Assembly: GCA_026400595.1 (NCBI GenBank)
Contig: JAPLOT010000426.1
Coordinates: 1 to 8,838 of the forward strand
From: Alphaproteobacteria bacterium
GTDB lineage: Bacteria > Pseudomonadota > Alphaproteobacteria > Rhizobiales > Aestuariivirgaceae
Length of the DNA stretch: 8,838 nt
Reading direction: 5' to 3'
In this document: in pieces, positions 7,385 to 8,838 of the stretch
Numbering within the stretch: position 1 is the stretch's first letter
How the letters are laid out: the number at the start of each line of letters is the position of its first letter
Notes under the pieces: model-generated
What the model was told of the DNA's origin: nothing
Databases searched by the model: none
Seen by the model: the letters and a program-made list of their open reading frames with translations, nothing else
Program-made: the position numbers and the translations under genes

Positions 7385-7397
7385 GCCCGATCCGGTA

Positions 7398-7426
7398 TTG
7401 ACCCGCTCCGGCCCCGCCCCTATGGT
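7398..7426 (+). promoter_or_regulatory. Sigma70-type promoter of tRNA-Lys
   Basis: TTGACC (7398-7403) is separated by exactly 17 nt from TATGGT (7421-7426). A GC-rich stretch follows the -10 box, as is usual in discriminators of stable-RNA promoters under stringent control. Transcription would start near 7433, about 26 nt before the tRNA. The boxes and spacing are seen directly; activity and stringent control are inferred. Confidence 0.6.
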
Positions 7427-7458
7427 CCGCCGCGTTCGCGAAAAGCGACTCCCGATGT

Positions 7459-7533
7459 GGGCCCGTAGCTCAGTGGAAGAGCATCTGACTTTTAATCAGA
7501 GGGTCGATGGTTCGATCCCATCCGGGCTCACCA
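7459..7533 (+). tRNA. tRNA-Lys (anticodon TTT), CCA encoded
   Basis: A full cloverleaf can be drawn. Acceptor GGGCCCG (7459-7465) pairs with CGGGCTC (7523-7529) with one G-T wobble. The D stem is GCTC/GAGC with a short 7-nt loop. The anticodon stem TCTGA/TCAGA (7484-7488, 7496-7500) holds the loop CTTTTAA with anticodon TTT at 7491-7493. The T stem GATGG/CCATC encloses TTCGATC. Discriminator A7530 is followed by a genome-encoded CCA. It reads AAA and AAG lysine codons. It has its own upstream promoter and is divergent from glmU. No intrinsic terminator is visible after it. Confidence 0.97.
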
Positions 7534-7596
7534 AGCAACCCCGCACGCGTTAACCGTACCAGCGATTCGAATTGGCACCACGGCAGCGAGGGTTGG

Positions 7597-7809
7597 TCAG
7601 ACCGTGTACCAGACCAGATTGAAGGCAATCAGCGACATCGCAGTGATCGCTGCCGTCAGGAATACCAACGCCAAATCAAGCCCATCGAAAACTGGACCGC
7701 GCGCGACCTGAACCGGTACCCGGCTGCTGCACGGACGGGGTGAAGGCGCTTTGCCCTGGCGGAATCCCGGCTTGAGCGAATTGTTCGTCTGATAGAGCGC
7801 GAAGGCCAT
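7597..7809 (-). CDS. Small single-pass membrane protein, unknown function
   Basis: The product has 70 residues from the ATG at 7809. I do not recognise it. The first 43 residues are polar and basic (Lys13, Arg17, Lys20, Arg25, Arg30, Arg37), with a PSPRPCSSR stretch that includes Cys27. One hydrophobic helix follows at about residues 44-66 (LDLALVFLTAAITAMSLIAF), and the chain ends four residues later. By the positive-inside rule the N-terminus should face the cytoplasm. The start is set by GGGGAGG lying 5 nt before the ATG; an open frame continues upstream, but its residues look noncoding. An AT-rich stretch upstream contains a possible -10 (TATAAA, just over 20 nt ahead of the ATG) without a convincing -35. 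It stands alone between tRNA-Lys and a pseudogene. Confidence 0.55.
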   Translation of the reverse strand: MAFALYQTNNSLKPGFRQGKAPSPRPCSSRVPVQVARGPVFDGLDLALVFLTAAITAMSLIAFNLVWYTV

Positions 7810-7814
7810 GTGAG

Positions 7815-7821
7815 CCTCCCC
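7815..7821 (-). promoter_or_regulatory. Strong Shine-Dalgarno of the small membrane protein gene
   Basis: Reading leftward, GGGGAGG is followed by CTCAC and the ATG. It is the best ribosome-binding site in the window and is the main reason to believe the short gene. Confidence 0.55.
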
Positions 7822-7894
7822 ATTACTGTTACAATTTATATCTACATCAGTGCAGCTTAAGCCCGAGTGTTCAAATTTGCCTAAGATCAGATGA

Positions 7895-8443
7895 AAATTC
7901 AGCGTGCCGCCGCTGCGTCCAGGCAACGCGGTGATCGATGAGGTGAAGCGGCTGGTGGGCCGGCGACAGGGTCCAATTCTGCTGCTCGGTGTGACACCCG
8001 CACTCGCTCATACGTTCGACATGGTGCAGGCGGTCGACAAGAACTCCGCAATGGTCGATCGCGTCTGACCGTGCGCCACCGCGTTCAAGAGGGCGAGGGT
8101 TGGCGGCTGGTTACAGCTTGAACACCCGGAAGGCTCGTTTCCTGCAGTCATTGGCGATGGCAGTCTCAACGATCTCACCTTCCCAGATGACATCAGCAGG
8201 CTGATCGGCGCTGTGGTGAGGCACCTCTCACCTGGTGGGCTCTTCGCATGCGGGCTGTTCGAGCGATCCGAGGTTCCCATCACCATCGATGCCGATCGCG
8301 GCTCGCCCCTCTCCTACTGCTTTCCCGACCGTGCCGAGTTCCTCAGCTCACTGCAGGACGGCATTGCGCACGTTGCGTTCCGGGACTTCGGAAACTGTCC
8401 TCCGGCATCCTGCTGCCCCATCCTGACGTTCCGGAAAACTTAG
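7895..8443 (+). pseudogene. Decayed class I SAM-dependent methyltransferase
   Basis: One reading frame carries methyltransferase-like sequence across an in-frame TGA at 8066-8068. Before the stop: PPLRPGNAVIDEVKRL, GPILLLGVTPALA (motif I region) and QAVDKNSAMVDRV. After it: FKRARVGGWLQLEHPEG, AVIGDGSLNDLTFPDD, VVRHLSPGGLFACGLFERSE, then CFPDRAEFLSSL and CPILTFRKT before a TAG. The stop falls where I would expect the Trp of a WPGDT-like motif; TGG to TGA is one change, and the next codons (PCAT) also look mutated. No start codon or N-terminal part is visible, because the frame is closed by a TGA at 7892. The piece between SEVPITIDA and RGSPLSYCF seems short for this type of protein, which suggests an internal in-frame deletion. 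The family call is by pattern memory only. It is almost surely nonfunctional. Confidence 0.65.
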
Positions 8444-8838
8444 CTGCCTTCACCGAATTTCCGCTGGCAGATGACGCGTCTTCGCTGCCACGCCTTTCCG
8501 ACATTTAACATAAGTTCGCCCCAAACTTTGTTATGCCGCCCGCAGCCCTTGCAGCCTGCCGATGCAGCTGCCGTGGTCAGGGCCGGAAGCGCGTTCGGGA
8601 GGCGGGTTTCCGGCCCGCTCCGGGTCCGATCAGACCGGTCTGGCAAGAGGCTTAGGACCCCGGATCTCTTGGTGCGAGCCGCACTGCCGCGCAATCTGCA
8701 GACAGTCCGCAAAGTGGTTCCAAGCTGCAGGTGACGTCCCGATCTCGGATCTGCACGCATCCCAATCATGATCATTTCCAGTTGCCACGAAAGCAAGATA
8801 CAGCTTACTGTCCTGATACTTATCTTGAACTTGAGTTA
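8444..8838. other. About 400 bp with no supportable gene
   Basis: Open frames exist on both strands (for example 8471-8734 rightward and 8440-8796 leftward), but none has a ribosome-binding site, protein-like composition or a motif I know. The stretch contains a hairpin at 8506-8533, a 12-bp palindrome at 8631-8642, a possible tRNA-like relic on the minus strand at 8641-8710, and an AT-richer right end. It may hold the upstream region of a gene beyond the window. Confidence 0.5.
8506..8533. repeat. Inverted repeat (TAACA..AAGTT / AACTT..TGTTA)
   Basis: Ten base pairs with one bulged T (TAACA-T-AAGTT and AACTT-TGTTA) surround the loop CGCCCCA. It lies 62 bp after the end of the methyltransferase pseudogene and is AT-rich against a GC-rich background. 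No T-run follows on either strand, so it is not an intrinsic terminator. An operator or the relic of a mobile-element end is possible but unproven. Confidence 0.45.

Noticed and set aside
8471..8734. Rightward frame whose translation contains RTPDLLVR, a string often seen in databases
   Set aside because: That peptide string typically comes from translating the reverse strand of tRNA genes, so it suggests at most a tRNA-like relic, not a protein.

Overview
This is a GC-rich stretch of ordinary-looking bacterial chromosome, most likely from an alphaproteobacterium. The pointers are an HspQ of the alphaproteobacterial type, an adjacent glmU-glmS pair, and overall composition. This is inference from gene content; no 16S rRNA gene is present and I do not name a genus.

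Layout from left to right. A leftward AEC-family transporter, cut by the window edge (1-400), is divergent from a rightward pair: hspQ (473-811), a proteostasis adaptor, and a 12-helix TetA/TCR-type MFS exporter (845-2068). The MFS gene meets the leftward genes tail to tail, and the two stop codons share the four bases CTAG at 2065-2068. Four leftward genes follow, read here in transcription order from the right: glmU (7290-5935), glmS (5930-4104), a PhyH/EctD-like Fe(II)/2-oxoglutarate dioxygenase (3998-3195) and a divergent alanine-racemase-like PLP protein (3198-2065). glmU and glmS are 4 nt apart and together make UDP-GlcNAc from fructose-6-phosphate for peptidoglycan and lipopolysaccharide. 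The dioxygenase and the racemase-like gene overlap by GTGA and look translationally coupled. They lie 105 bp downstream of glmS, with no convincing terminator between.

Right of glmU, a well-formed promoter drives a tRNA-Lys(TTT) gene (7459-7533, CCA encoded). Beyond it the window looks decayed. It holds a 70-codon leftward gene for a single-pass membrane protein with a very strong ribosome-binding site, a decayed SAM-dependent methyltransferase pseudogene with an internal stop (7895-8443), and about 400 bp with no supportable gene (8444-8838) but with a hairpin, a 12-bp palindrome and a possible tRNA-like relic.

The most interesting item is the dioxygenase/racemase-like pair. The dioxygenase keeps its full metal and 2-oxoglutarate ligand set. 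The racemase-like partner keeps the PLP lysine but has lost the residues that define alanine racemase, including the second catalytic base. The pair may therefore act on an amino acid or amino-acid-like substrate other than alanine. I see no CRISPR array, insertion sequence, integrase or obvious defence system.
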